Positions 16,983-25,754 of a DNA stretch of 64,000 bases are shown here, one piece after another. Origin of the DNA: Reyranella sp. CPCC 100927. GTDB lineage: Bacteria; Pseudomonadota; Alphaproteobacteria; Reyranellales; Reyranellaceae. The first letter of the stretch is position 1; each line of letters starts with the position of its first letter. The notes below the pieces were generated by a model. It saw only the letters and a list, made by a program, of their open reading frames with translations, searched no databases and was not told where the DNA came from. A program made the translations under genes and the position numbers. Location of the stretch: assembly GCF_007859315.1 (NCBI RefSeq), contig NZ_VOHA01000031.1:1-64000 (forward strand), given 5' to 3'.

Positions 16983-18200
16983 ATGGCTTGCCTAGAAGAC
17001 CTGCCGCCCCCCACCCGCCAGCGCCTGACGGATCTCGATTGTCCGAAATATGACACAAGTCCGTTCGTGACCGGCGGGCCATTGGCCCGGCGTCGCGTGG
17101 CGGTCGTGACCTCGGCCGCGATCCATGCGCGGGGTGAGCGCCCGATGTTGCCGAGTGAGAACGTATTCCGGGAGTTGCCGACGCCGCTGGGCCGCGGCGA
17201 CGTCGTCATGACGCATATTTCCGTGAACTATGATCGCACCGGTTTTCAGCGCGATATCAACGTCGTCTATCCCGTCGATCGGCTGCGCGAACTGGCCGCC
17301 GGCGGGGTCATCGGGTCGGTTGCCGACCGGCACTATGCGGTGATGGGCTCCAACGATCCCCAGGCCTGGGGCGATCTGGCCGACCGCATGGTGGCCCGGC
17401 TGCGCGACGACCATGTCGATGCCGTGGTGCTCAGTCCCGTCTGACCCTTCTGCACGCGCGCCGTGAGCGCGCTGGGACATCTGATCGAACAGCGCGGGAT
17501 CGCCACGACGGCGATCGGCCTGATTCGCCTGCACATGGAAAAGATCCGCGGGCCGCGGGGCCTGTGGGTACCGTTCGAGCTGGGGCGGCCGCTGGGCGAG
17601 CCTGAAAACGCCGATTTCCAGCGCCGCGTGCTGCTGACGGCGCTGCGGCTGCTGGAGCGCGATGATGGACCGGTGATCCTGGAGGATTACGCCGAGGCGG
17701 CGCCGGGCCGGTTGCCAGAGACGGGCTGGACACCCGCCGTCACGCTGCCCGACGTGCCGGTGCCGGCAGACGATGCGTCGGCCGCGGAATGGAGGCATGT
17801 GCTGCAGGTCGAGCTCGCCGCGGTGCTGCTGGCGTGGGACCGTGTGCACGACGTGCGCGGTTACACGACCGTCGGCGGCGGACGACTGCCGTTGGATGCA
17901 TGGGCGAGTCTGGTGTGCAGTTTTCTGGCTGACGGACCGACAGGCCCCAGTCCGGTGCCCGATCTGCGCGCGATCCAGGCGGCCCGCTATGTCATCGACG
18001 ATCTGAAGGCGCTGTACACCGAGGCTGCTGTGGCGCCGGGCACGAACCCCAGCAGCCAGCAGGTCCTGGACTGGTTCTGGGATCACACCGTGGCGGCCCA
18101 GCTGATCCGCACGGTCCGCAAGGCCTGCCTGGCCAGTCCCGACAAGGTGCTGACCATCGTCGGCAGCAACCAGCTCGTGCCCGCGGCACGGGTGGGGTGA
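16983..18200 (+). CDS. Probable selenoprotein, glycine/sarcosine/betaine/D-proline reductase B family, with in-frame UGA
   Basis: One reading frame of 406 codons interrupted only by TGA at 17442-17444 (codon 154). Read as selenocysteine, it gives SPV-U-PFC, a U-x-x-C redox pair placed where GrdB/PrdB-type proteins carry theirs. The upstream half has family features (CPKYDTSPFVTGGPLARRRV, THISVNYDRTGFQRDINVV, PVDRLRELAAGGVIGSVADR). Downstream, in the same frame, it continues with CTRAVSALGHLIEQRGIATT and LWVPFELGRPLGEPENADFQ, so homology-like sequence runs across the UGA. A compact hairpin follows the UGA at SECIS distance. The expected chemistry is dithiol or selenol reduction; the substrate is unknown, as proteobacterial members are not the clostridial complexes. 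ATG 16983 has GGAG nine bases upstream. selA, selB and selC are not in the window. The alternative is a nonsense-mutated gene. Confidence 0.8.
17442..17472 (+). promoter_or_regulatory. Candidate bacterial SECIS element after the UGA codon
   Basis: After UGA (17442-17444), GCGCGC (17456-17461) pairs with GCGCGC (17467-17472) around the loop CGUGA (17462-17466). The loop begins 18 bases after the UGA and carries G in its second position. Both features fit the bacterial SECIS rule: an apical loop about 16-37 bases from the UGA with a G among its first two bases. SelB would recognise this hairpin. Confidence 0.65.
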
Positions 18201-18238
18201 CATGAACCGGAAGCGCGCGATACCCCGCGCGCTTCCCT

Positions 18239-18868
18239 TCACTCCTCGACGGTGGGCTGCTCGGCCTCGCTGGGATCGACCTCGCCGGCGGCCTGATCCG
18301 CCGCCGCCAGGGCCTCGGCCTTCTTCTTGCTCGACTCCTCGCGTGCCGCCTTGCGGCGCGCCTTGTCCAGCGCCGTGTTGAGATCCCGCAGCGTGCACAG
18401 GCCCAGCGTGATGGGGTCACGCGGCTTGATGTTGGGCGTGTTCCAATGGGTGCGATCGCGCACCGCCTGGATCGTGCTCTTGGTCGAGCCGACCAGCTTG
18501 GCGATCTGGGCGTCCTGCAATTCGGGATGGCTCTTCAGCAGCCAGGCGATCGCGTCGGGCCTGTCCTGGCGCTTGGCCACCGGCGTGTACCGCGGGCCGC
18601 CGGCGCGCAACGCCGGCTGCGGCCGGTCGTGCGTCAGGAGCCGCAGTTGCGCCGTGGAGTCGGCCTCACAACGGGCAATCTCTTCCTTGGTCAACTCGCC
18701 GTTGACGAGCGGGTCGCGGCCAACCATGCCGGCGGCAACTTCGCCGTCGGCGATCGCCTGGATTTCCAGCAGATGGAGGCCGCAAAACGTGGCGATCTGC
18801 TCGAAGCTCAGGGTTGTATTTTCGACCAGCCAGACGGCGGTGGCCTTCGGCATCAGCGGCGTGGCCAT
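18239..18868 (-). CDS. trcR: Cell-cycle transcriptional regulator TrcR (DUF1013)
   Basis: A 209-residue DUF1013 protein, a family confined largely to alphaproteobacteria and known as the transcription regulator TrcR. Characteristic text is ATAVWLVENTTLSFEQIATFCGLHLLEIQAIADG at the start (a helix-turn-helix-like segment) and HPELQDAQIAKLVGSTKSTIQAVRDRTHWN in the middle (a second one). The C-terminus is an acidic/basic low-complexity tail (ARRKAAREESSKKKAEALAA). A strong sigma-70-type promoter lies upstream. It is convergent with the selenoprotein gene, leaving 38 bases between stops. Confidence 0.9.
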   Translation of the reverse strand: MATPLMPKATAVWLVENTTLSFEQIATFCGLHLLEIQAIADGEVAAGMVGRDPLVNGELTKEEIARCEADSTAQLRLLTHDRPQPALRAGGPRYTPVAKRQDRPDAIAWLLKSHPELQDAQIAKLVGSTKSTIQAVRDRTHWNTPNIKPRDPITLGLCTLRDLNTALDKARRKAAREESSKKKAEALAAADQAAGEVDPSEAEQPTVEE

Positions 18869-18950
18869 GACTATTCTCCTGCGGTTCCGACCCGGAAGCC
18901 GCTTGCACCCGCCGCGCGGCTACCGTCCGAATAATGAATGAGTTGTCATC

Positions 18951-18980
18951 GTTATATAGGGGGCTTTGTGGTTGGGTCAA
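18951..18980 (-). promoter_or_regulatory. Sigma-70-type promoter of trcR
   Basis: On the minus strand TTGACC (18980-18975) is followed after 16-18 bases by TATATAAC (18958-18951). That AT-rich -10 box stands out in this GC-rich window and lies about 80 bases upstream of the trcR ATG. Confidence 0.6.
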
Positions 18981-19020
18981 AGACTATCGAGCGCCGCCTC
19001 AGATTATCCAGTCTCATAAG

Positions 19021-20619
19021 TTATTGTAATAGTTCGGTTTTTAAGTTTTCTGCCATTTTTTCCCCAATCATTACGGTGGTCAGGTGGGTGTTGGCACGGC
19101 AGTCGGCCGGCATGACGGAAGCGTCGATCACGCGCAGACCCTGCAATCCGCGCACGCGGCAGCGGACGTCGACAACGCCCTCATCGCTATCGTCGCCGGT
19201 CATCCGGCAGGTCCCCGCCGCGTGCTGGGCATCGGTGGCCTCAGCCAGCAGTAATGCGTCCAGGGCAGCGTCATCGAGGGCGGATGCCTGGTCGGTTGGG
19301 GTGCCTGTCATGCCCATGGTGACGGCCTCCGCGATGCCGGCGACAGCCGGCTGCGCCAGGATGCGAAACAGACGCCGCGCGCCGTCGCGCATGCGCACCA
19401 GGTCGCGGGTGTCGGACAGCATGTTTTCTTCGACGAAGGGATCGACCCTGGGATCGGCCGACCGCAGGACCACCGCGCCGCGCGAGAGGGCCTCGAAAAT
19501 GGAGACCGATACGCTGCCGGGCGACGGACGGGAGAGGTCATCGTCGGCAAAGCCGCGATGGTTCATCGCCAGGAAGATCATGTCGTTGAAGCCGCCGCCG
19601 GCCAGGCCCGAACTGTAGGTGACGCACACATTGGTGTGCCGCGCATCGACGTGGGTCGGGCGATGCTGGGGCTTCAGCCGTACCTCGGCGCGCACGACGG
19701 GGTGGTCGAAGAAGTGCCGGCCGACGGCGGGCAGGTGGTGGCGGACGGCGATGCCGTGCTCCTTCAAAGTCGCCGAATCACCGATGCCGGAGCGCATCAG
19801 CAGCGCCGGCGAATGGACGGCGCCGGCACTGACGATGATCTCGCGGCCGCGATAGGTCGTGCGCCGCGTCCCGTGCAGGACCTCGACGCCCGTCGCGCGG
19901 TTATCGTCGTCGACGATGATGCGGTCGGCCAGCGCATCACCGACGATCGCCAGATTGTTGCGGCCGCGCGCCGGCTCCAGATAGGCGTCGTTGGTCGACA
20001 CGCGCCGGCCATCGCGGCAGGTGATGGGATAGTGTGCCACGCCACTGCTGCCTGGCGCGTTGAGATCGTTGCTCCAGGGATAGCCCTCGGCCAGGGCTGC
20101 GGTGGCGACGGCGCGATCCACGGCGCCCCATTGCGAGCGTGGCGCACGCCACACCGGCAACGGTCCATCGGCGCCGTGGTAGGGCGCGCCGCTGAAGTTC
20201 TCGTCGGCCTCCTGCCGGCGGAAGAACGGCAGGACGTCCTCGGCCGACCAGCCACGGCAGCCCAGCGCTGCCCAGTGGTCGAACGCGGCCATCACGCCGC
20301 GAATGGCGATCAGGGCATAGACCGACGACGAGCCGCCCATACCGCGGCCGCGCCAGTAGAGGCGTGGCTGCTGCACATGGGTGCGGCGTGCCATCAGGTC
20401 CGGCCATTGGTAAAGGGCCTGCAGGCGTGGCGGCATGATGATGCGCAGCGGGTTGATGCTGGCCATCTCGGGCGGCGTCTCGGCCGACCGGAAGTCTCGG
20501 CCGGCCTCCAGCAGCAGCACGCGCCTGCGGCCGTCCTCACTCAACCGTGCCGCCACAGTGGCGCCGGCCGAACCGGCGCCGACGATGATCACGTCGAAGG
20601 TGGTGTCAGGTTCAATCAT
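19021..20619 (-). CDS. GMC-family FAD oxidoreductase (choline dehydrogenase-like)
   Basis: Flavoprotein dehydrogenase or oxidase acting on an alcohol. It has the N-terminal dinucleotide fold (FDVIIVGAGSAGATVAARL, residues 8-26), the GMC signature region RGRGMGGSSSVYALIAIRG, the second signature SAGAVHSPALLMRSGIG, and the C-terminal catalytic AQHAAGTCRM and ANTHLTTVMIGEKMAE. The 532-residue length is typical. The start ATG 20619 places GAGSAG correctly. Substrate unknown. It is followed by repeat family A and a molybdenum hydroxylase subunit on the same strand, but the 124-base gap with the repeat argues against tight co-expression. Confidence 0.9.
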   Translation of the reverse strand: MIEPDTTFDVIIVGAGSAGATVAARLSEDGRRRVLLLEAGRDFRSAETPPEMASINPLRIIMPPRLQALYQWPDLMARRTHVQQPRLYWRGRGMGGSSSVYALIAIRGVMAAFDHWAALGCRGWSAEDVLPFFRRQEADENFSGAPYHGADGPLPVWRAPRSQWGAVDRAVATAALAEGYPWSNDLNAPGSSGVAHYPITCRDGRRVSTNDAYLEPARGRNNLAIVGDALADRIIVDDDNRATGVEVLHGTRRTTYRGREIIVSAGAVHSPALLMRSGIGDSATLKEHGIAVRHHLPAVGRHFFDHPVVRAEVRLKPQHRPTHVDARHTNVCVTYSSGLAGGGFNDMIFLAMNHRGFADDDLSRPSPGSVSVSIFEALSRGAVVLRSADPRVDPFVEENMLSDTRDLVRMRDGARRLFRILAQPAVAGIAEAVTMGMTGTPTDQASALDDAALDALLLAEATDAQHAAGTCRMTGDDSDEGVVDVRCRVRGLQGLRVIDASVMPADCRANTHLTTVMIGEKMAENLKTELLQ

Positions 20620-20650
20620 TGCCCACGACCGTTGTTACGCAAATCACGGC

Positions 20651-20738
20651 CCCTGGGAGCGCGGGCGTCTCGCCCGCATCAAGGCGAAAGCGCTGCTTTC
20701 GCCTGACGTGAGCGGGCCGGAGGCCCGCGCTCCCAGGG
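20651..20738. repeat. Intergenic inverted repeat family A, complete copy
   Basis: An 88-bp element with perfect 16-bp terminal inverted repeats: CCCTGGGAGCGCGGGC (20651-20666) and GCCCGCGCTCCCAGGG (20723-20738). Inner palindromes GGGCGTCTCGCCC and GCGAAAGCGCTGCTTTCGC add further hairpins. It fills the gap between the GMC oxidoreductase and the molybdenum hydroxylase gene. A degenerate second copy is at 59-125. Confidence 0.85.
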
Positions 20739-20743
20739 ATCAC

Positions 20744-23047
20744 TTACTTTCCCTGCGTGATGGCATTCCAGATGCGCAGGGGCGTTGCCGGCGTCTCGAT
20801 GTGGTGCACGCCATACGGCTGCAGCGCATCGACGATCGCATTGGCGACGGCGGCGGGTGCGCCGTTGGTCGGCAGCTCGCCCACACCCTTGATGCCCAGC
20901 GCATTGTTGGTCGAGGGCGTATTGAACGTCGCGACCTGCAGATCAGGCAGATCGTCGGCCCGCGGCATGCCGTAATCCATCCAGGATCCCGCCAGCAGCT
21001 GGCCGCTGTCGCGATCGTAGACGGCGTCCTCGAGCAGCGCCTGGCCGACGCCCGGCGCGATGCCGCCATGGATCTGGCCCGCCAGCAACATTGGATTGAC
21101 GGTGGTGCCGACATCGGCCACGGCGATGAAGCGATCGATCCGCGCGGCGCCGGTCTCGGGATCGACCTCGACCTCACAGGCCATCACGCCGGTGGACCAG
21201 CTCTCGATCTTGTCGACGAAGTCGCCGGTGGCGTCGAGCGGACGACCGCTGGCCTCGGCGCGCGCCGCCACCTCGAACAGGCCGAGACGGCGATCGGTAC
21301 CGACCACCTCGAACGTGCCGTCGCGATAAGCGATGTCGGCCGGCGCGGTCTCGAGGAACTCAGCGGCCAGATCGCGGCCTTTGAGGATCACGACGTCAGC
21401 GGCGCGCTTGAGCGTCGTGCCGCTGATGATGGTCGACGACGAGCCGCCGGTGCCGCCGCCGCGCGCGATATGGGCAGTGTCTCCCTGCGCCAGGGTGACA
21501 CGGTCGTAAGGCACGCCGAGCGCGGCACCGACAATCTGGGCGAAGACGGTTTCATGCCCCTGGCCCTGTGACTGGGTGCCGGCCGTTGCCGCGATGCTGC
21601 CATCGCCGCGGACGCGGACCGAAGCGATTTCGTCGGCCACGCCGCCGCTGCCGTGCAAGTGGCAGGCGATCCCCAGGCCGCGCCGTCGGCCTGTCGTTTC
21701 GCTGACCGCACGGCGTGCCGCGAATCCGCCGGCGTCGGCCAGCGTCAGTGCCTCGTCGAGCAGGCGTTTGTAGTCACCGCTCTCGTAGGTGTAGCCCAGC
21801 GGCGTGGTGTAGGGGAACGACTCGACCAGGTTGCGGCGGCGGATCTCGATGGGGCCCAGACCGGTCTCGTTGCCAGCGACGTCGATCAGGCGCTCGAGCA
21901 GTGCCAGGGTCTCGGGTTTACCGGCACCGCGGAAGGCGTCGACCGGCACCGTGTTGGTGAACGCACAGCGCATATCGATCTGCATCGCCCCGATGCGGTA
22001 TAGGCCCGACGCCACCTTGGCCATCCCGGTCGTGGGGATGGTCGGGGCGAACATCGAGACGTAGGCGCCGAAATTGGCGACGGCATCAACCCGCAGCGCC
22101 AGGAAGCGGCCGCTCTCGTCCAACGCCAGTTCCATCGTCGCGACCAGGTCGCGGGCATGATTGTCGGTCAGGAAGCTCTCGGCGCGCTCGCAGGTCCAGC
22201 GCAACGGGCGGTCGAGCCGGCGCGCGGCCCACGGCATCAGAGCGGTCTCAGGATAGAGCGTGAATTTAGGTCCGAAGCCGCCGCCGACGTCGGGCGTCAC
22301 CAGCCGTAGCTTGTCGCGTGGCCGCTTCAGCACGCGATCGCACAGCAGCTTGTGTGGGATGTGGGCGCCCTGCGATGCGAACGTCATGGTCGTCACGTCA
22401 GACGTCGAGTCGTGCGTCGCCACCACGGCGCGCGGTTCGAGGTAGTTCGCCAGGATGCGGTTGAAGCGCTGCGATACGCTGACAACACGCGCGGCGCGCG
22501 CGAATGCCGCATCGACCGCGGCCTTGTCGCCCTTGCGCCAGGTGCACATCAGGTTGCCGGGCACATCGTCGTGCACCAGCGGTGCCTCGGGCTTCAAGGC
22601 ATCGTCGCCGGCGACGACGGCCGGCAACATCTCGTAGTCGACCTCGATCAATTCGGCGGCATCGCGCGCCTGTTCCAGCGACTGCGCGACCACCATGGCG
22701 ACGATCTCGCCGGCATAGCGCACACGGTCGACGGCGATGGACGGTCGTTGCGGCTCATGATGCCGCGCGCCGTCGATGCCCTTGATCTCGCTGATGGCCG
22801 GCAGATGGCCGACCTCGCCGGCGGCATCGGCGCCGGTGAGCACCGCAACAACACCGGCCGCGGCGCGAGCCGCCTCGGTGTCGACCCGCGTCAGATGCGC
22901 ATGCGCGTAGGGCGAGCGCAGGAAATACACGTGCAGGGCATCACGCCCGACGAGGTTCTCGGTGAAGCGACCACGGCCGGTCAGCAGGCGCGCGTCTTCC
23001 AGTCGTTTCGCCGGAACGCCGAGTCCGGCGAGAGGTGTATCGGGCAT
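20744..23047 (-). CDS. Xanthine-dehydrogenase-family molybdopterin-binding large subunit
   Basis: Large catalytic subunit of a molybdenum hydroxylase (CoxL/aldehyde oxidase superfamily), 767 residues. It binds the molybdopterin cytosine dinucleotide cofactor and hydroxylates an aldehyde or heterocycle. Visible motifs: LTGRGRFTENL near the start, TPDVGGGFGPKF, DAFRGAGKPET, GTQSQGQGHET and the C-terminal catalytic Glu in IKGVGELPTNG. The active-site loop of true CO dehydrogenases (AYRCSFR) is absent, so CO oxidation is unlikely. The small iron-sulfur and FAD subunits are not adjacent. The start ATG 23047 gives the normal N-terminus. Confidence 0.9.
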   Translation of the reverse strand: MPDTPLAGLGVPAKRLEDARLLTGRGRFTENLVGRDALHVYFLRSPYAHAHLTRVDTEAARAAAGVVAVLTGADAAGEVGHLPAISEIKGIDGARHHEPQRPSIAVDRVRYAGEIVAMVVAQSLEQARDAAELIEVDYEMLPAVVAGDDALKPEAPLVHDDVPGNLMCTWRKGDKAAVDAAFARAARVVSVSQRFNRILANYLEPRAVVATHDSTSDVTTMTFASQGAHIPHKLLCDRVLKRPRDKLRLVTPDVGGGFGPKFTLYPETALMPWAARRLDRPLRWTCERAESFLTDNHARDLVATMELALDESGRFLALRVDAVANFGAYVSMFAPTIPTTGMAKVASGLYRIGAMQIDMRCAFTNTVPVDAFRGAGKPETLALLERLIDVAGNETGLGPIEIRRRNLVESFPYTTPLGYTYESGDYKRLLDEALTLADAGGFAARRAVSETTGRRRGLGIACHLHGSGGVADEIASVRVRGDGSIAATAGTQSQGQGHETVFAQIVGAALGVPYDRVTLAQGDTAHIARGGGTGGSSSTIISGTTLKRAADVVILKGRDLAAEFLETAPADIAYRDGTFEVVGTDRRLGLFEVAARAEASGRPLDATGDFVDKIESWSTGVMACEVEVDPETGAARIDRFIAVADVGTTVNPMLLAGQIHGGIAPGVGQALLEDAVYDRDSGQLLAGSWMDYGMPRADDLPDLQVATFNTPSTNNALGIKGVGELPTNGAPAAVANAIVDALQPYGVHHIETPATPLRIWNAITQGK

Positions 23048-23134
23048 GGTGAGCCTTTACGGAGGCAGGTTTCGACTACCGTGCCAGCCGCAGGCGAGAT
23101 TTGTCTAGCCGTAGGTGAGGGGGCGGTACCCTAC

Positions 23135-23662
23135 TTAGTACCCACGGGCGTAACGCAACCCTGCATCGATGATCGCCTTTGAGCCGGTCAGCGATAGCAC
23201 GAGATCATACTGGTTGACGCGGATGTAGGCTTTCTGACCCCAATAAAGATTCTGCAGGAAGCGATTGTTGATGTCCCGCATTTGTATCGTCGTATCGTTC
23301 GTGCCGACGGCAGTTCCGGAGAAGACTTGGCCATCGATGTTGATTTGCATGTCGTACGTCGACCCCGGCACCACACGCCAGACCAGGCTAGTCATGCCGA
23401 AATCGATGGTATCGCGGTTCACGATGATGGCAGCGTTGAATCCGCCACCATCATCTTCGATGAACACCAGCTTGCCGTCGATCATCCAGGCGCTCCAGTG
23501 GTGCGCCTTGGCGATGAGAATATCCCCCGCTTTTACCGGCGTGGCCGGGTGCGCGGGTGTGTTTCGTTCCAGGGCGCGGTCCGATGATTCACCCCAGCCC
23601 GGACCGCTCATCGCTGCCAGAAAAGCGGCGGCAATGACCAAAATGGATACCGTGCGCCGCAT
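23135..23662 (-). CDS. Secreted or periplasmic protein, unknown function
   Basis: A 175-residue product with a clear signal peptide (MRRTVSILVIAAAFLAAMSG, cleavage likely after GWGES). The mature part is beta-rich and polar, with segments such as KAHHWSAWMIDGKLVFIEDD, TSLVWRVVPGSTYDMQINID and DINNRFLQNLYWGQKAYIRV. No catalytic motif or known family is recognised. Its base composition is slightly lower in GC than the neighbouring genes. It is isolated between the molybdenum hydroxylase and threonine aldolase genes, on the same strand as both. Confidence 0.7.
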   Translation of the reverse strand: MRRTVSILVIAAAFLAAMSGPGWGESSDRALERNTPAHPATPVKAGDILIAKAHHWSAWMIDGKLVFIEDDGGGFNAAIIVNRDTIDFGMTSLVWRVVPGSTYDMQINIDGQVFSGTAVGTNDTTIQMRDINNRFLQNLYWGQKAYIRVNQYDLVLSLTGSKAIIDAGLRYARGY

Positions 23663-23775
23663 TGTCGTGCCCCTCGTTGTCGACGGTCCCCACCGTTTCC
23701 GACAACGTTACCCGGTGGCACGGCGCGGCGCGTCACCCGAACGGGTGATGCGCCGCGAATTCTGGCGCGATGATC

Positions 23776-24819
23776 CTAGGTTGCCAGTGCGCGCCGGAAG
23801 GCGCCCAGGGCGACGTCGACGTCCTCGCGGCTGACATCGAGATGCGTGACCACGCGGATCATGCTCTGTGAAAAGGCACCGATACCGACATTTTCGGCCT
23901 TCATCGCCTGCATCAGCTTCGGCGCCGTCCAGCCGGGCTTGGTGACGTCGAAATAGATGATGTTGGTCTCGATGCCGGCGGGATCGAGACGGATGCCCTC
24001 GATGTCGGCCAATCCCGCGGCGAGGCGCTTGGCGTTGCCGTGGTCCTCAGCCAGTCGGTCCCAGTGGTTGTCCAGCGCATAGAGGGCGCCAGCGGCGATG
24101 ATGCCGGACTGGCGCATCGAACCGCCGAGCTGCTGTTTTACGCGCCACGCTTCATGGATGAAATCCTTGGGGCCGGCGAGGATGGCGCCGACCGGCGCGC
24201 CCAGGCCCTTCGTGAAGTCCAGCCACAGCGTATCGCAAGGGGCGGCAAATTTGGCGGCCGCCACGCCGGAGGCCACGCAGGCGTTGGGCAGGCGGGCGCC
24301 GTCCATGTGTACCTTCAGGCCATGCCGGTGCGCGGCGGCACCGACATCCTGCAGCGCCGACAGCGCCCACACGGCACCGCCGCCGCGGTTGGACGTCTGC
24401 TCGACTTCGACCAGGCGCGAGCGCGGCGCATAACGGTTGTTGGGATCCTTCACGGCGGCATCGACCATGGCGGCGGTGAAAGTGCCGCGTGGGCCGTCGA
24501 GTGGATGGAACATGACGCCCGCGTTGGCGCCAGGGCCACCGCCCTCTGAGGTGATGATGTGCGCCTGACGGTCGCAGATGATCTCCTCGCCCGGCCGGCA
24601 ATGCACGCGGATCGCGATCTGGTTGCACATCGTGCCGGACGGCAGGAAGACGGCATCCTCTTTGCCCAGCAAGGTGCAGACCTTCTCGCGCAGCCGGTTG
24701 ACCGAGGGGTCTTCGAATTTCTGCTCGTCGCCCACCTCAGCCTCGGCCATGGCCTTGCGCATACCCGGCGTCGGTTTGCTCTTGGTGTCGCTGTAGAGGT
24801 CGATGAAGCGGTTCTGCAT
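23776..24819 (-). CDS. ltaE: Low-specificity L-threonine aldolase
   Basis: PLP enzyme splitting L-threonine or allo-threonine to glycine and acetaldehyde, with beta-eliminating relatives in the same fold. Start ATG 24819 (FIDLYSDTKSKPTPGMR follows) gives 347 residues, the family norm; the upstream in-frame extension is not convincing. Motifs: EVGDEQKFEDPSVNRL, FLPSGTMCNQIAI, HMDGARLPNA and the PLP lysine in LDFTKGLGAPVGA. It is divergent from a crotonase gene, with 98 bases between the starts that must carry both promoters. Confidence 0.92.
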   Translation of the reverse strand: MQNRFIDLYSDTKSKPTPGMRKAMAEAEVGDEQKFEDPSVNRLREKVCTLLGKEDAVFLPSGTMCNQIAIRVHCRPGEEIICDRQAHIITSEGGGPGANAGVMFHPLDGPRGTFTAAMVDAAVKDPNNRYAPRSRLVEVEQTSNRGGGAVWALSALQDVGAAAHRHGLKVHMDGARLPNACVASGVAAAKFAAPCDTLWLDFTKGLGAPVGAILAGPKDFIHEAWRVKQQLGGSMRQSGIIAAGALYALDNHWDRLAEDHGNAKRLAAGLADIEGIRLDPAGIETNIIYFDVTKPGWTAPKLMQAMKAENVGIGAFSQSMIRVVTHLDVSREDVDVALGAFRRALAT

Positions 24820-24917
24820 GATGGACCGAGCCTCGAGAGGGAATGGCGGCGCCATTGAATATCGCCGGCGGCGGGCGAACAATAGACGGAACCGGCATGC
24901 TTCCATAGGAGTTCCGC

Positions 24918-25754
24918 ATGGCCCCCCACGATGCACGCAATACGACTGTAACCGCGGCCGCGGACGAGGTGCTGTATGCCGCCGACGGTCCGGTCGCGAC
25001 GATCACGCTGAACGCACCTCAGCGCATGAACACGATTTCGCGATCGATGCTGGATGCCTTATCGGCGGCCCTGGTGCGCGCCGGCGACGATGCGGCGATC
25101 CGGGTCATTATCCTCACGGGTGCCGGCGACAAGGCCTTCTGCGCCGGCCTCAACCTGGAGGCGCAGAAGAGCGGCACGGACAGCATCGGTCTGGGCCAGG
25201 GCTTCATGCGCACCACCATCGACCTGCGCAACACGCCACCGACGGTGCTGCACAACATCGACAAGCCGGTGATCTGCGCGCTGAACGGGGCGGCTGCCGG
25301 GTATGGCCTGGATATCGCCCTGGGGGCCGATATCCGCATCATGGCGCGGTCGGCCAAGCTGGCGGCAAGCTATGCCAAGCGCGGCGTGTTGCCGGAGTCG
25401 GGTGGCACCTGGTATCTGCCGCGCCTGCTGGGCTGGTCGAAGGCGGCGGAGCTGATTTTCACCGGCCGTACGTTGTCGGCAGAGGAGAGCTTGGCGTTGG
25501 GGCTGGTATCGCGCGTGGTCGACGACGGCACGACGCTGGCAGCGGCGCGACAAATGGCGGCCGAGATCGCCGCCAACGCGCCGCTCGCGATCCAGGCCGC
25601 CAAGCGCATGATGCGCATGGCCTGGAACGAGCCGTTCACCGAACATGTGCACCATGTATTCCTGCAACTGCTGCCGTTGTTCGGCACTGAGGATATGAAG
25701 GAAGGCGTTGCCGCTTTCATGGAAAAGCGGGCGCCGCAGTTCAAGGGTCGATAA
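24918..25754 (+). CDS. Enoyl-CoA hydratase/isomerase (crotonase) family protein
   Basis: A crotonase-fold enzyme handling an acyl-CoA, most simply a 2-enoyl-CoA hydratase. The oxyanion-hole segments are visible (TGAGDKAFCAGLNLEAQ and NGAAAGYGLDIALGADIRI), followed by the catalytic-loop region YAKRGVLPESGGTWYLPRLL and the C-terminal trimerisation helices ending FMEKRAPQFKGR. There are 278 residues, slightly long at the N-terminus. The stop overlaps the start of the leucine-rich repeat gene as TAATG, so the two are translationally coupled. Confidence 0.9.
   Translation: MAPHDARNTTVTAAADEVLYAADGPVATITLNAPQRMNTISRSMLDALSAALVRAGDDAAIRVIILTGAGDKAFCAGLNLEAQKSGTDSIGLGQGFMRTTIDLRNTPPTVLHNIDKPVICALNGAAAGYGLDIALGADIRIMARSAKLAASYAKRGVLPESGGTWYLPRLLGWSKAAELIFTGRTLSAEESLALGLVSRVVDDGTTLAAARQMAAEIAANAPLAIQAAKRMMRMAWNEPFTEHVHHVFLQLLPLFGTEDMKEGVAAFMEKRAPQFKGR

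Noticed and set aside
16983-17444. A complete short 153-codon gene followed by a separate 245-codon gene at 17463
   Set aside because: The two frames are the same frame, separated only by TGA, with family-like sequence on both sides and a SECIS-like hairpin; one UGA-containing selenoprotein gene explains this better.
18869-19020. Possible small gene between trcR and the GMC oxidoreductase
   Set aside because: No frame with a start and ribosome site; the sequence is the AT-rich trcR promoter region.
20744-23047. Aerobic carbon monoxide dehydrogenase large subunit
   Set aside because: The diagnostic AYRCSFR active-site loop is absent and no coxS or coxM gene is adjacent, so a CO-oxidising role is not supported.
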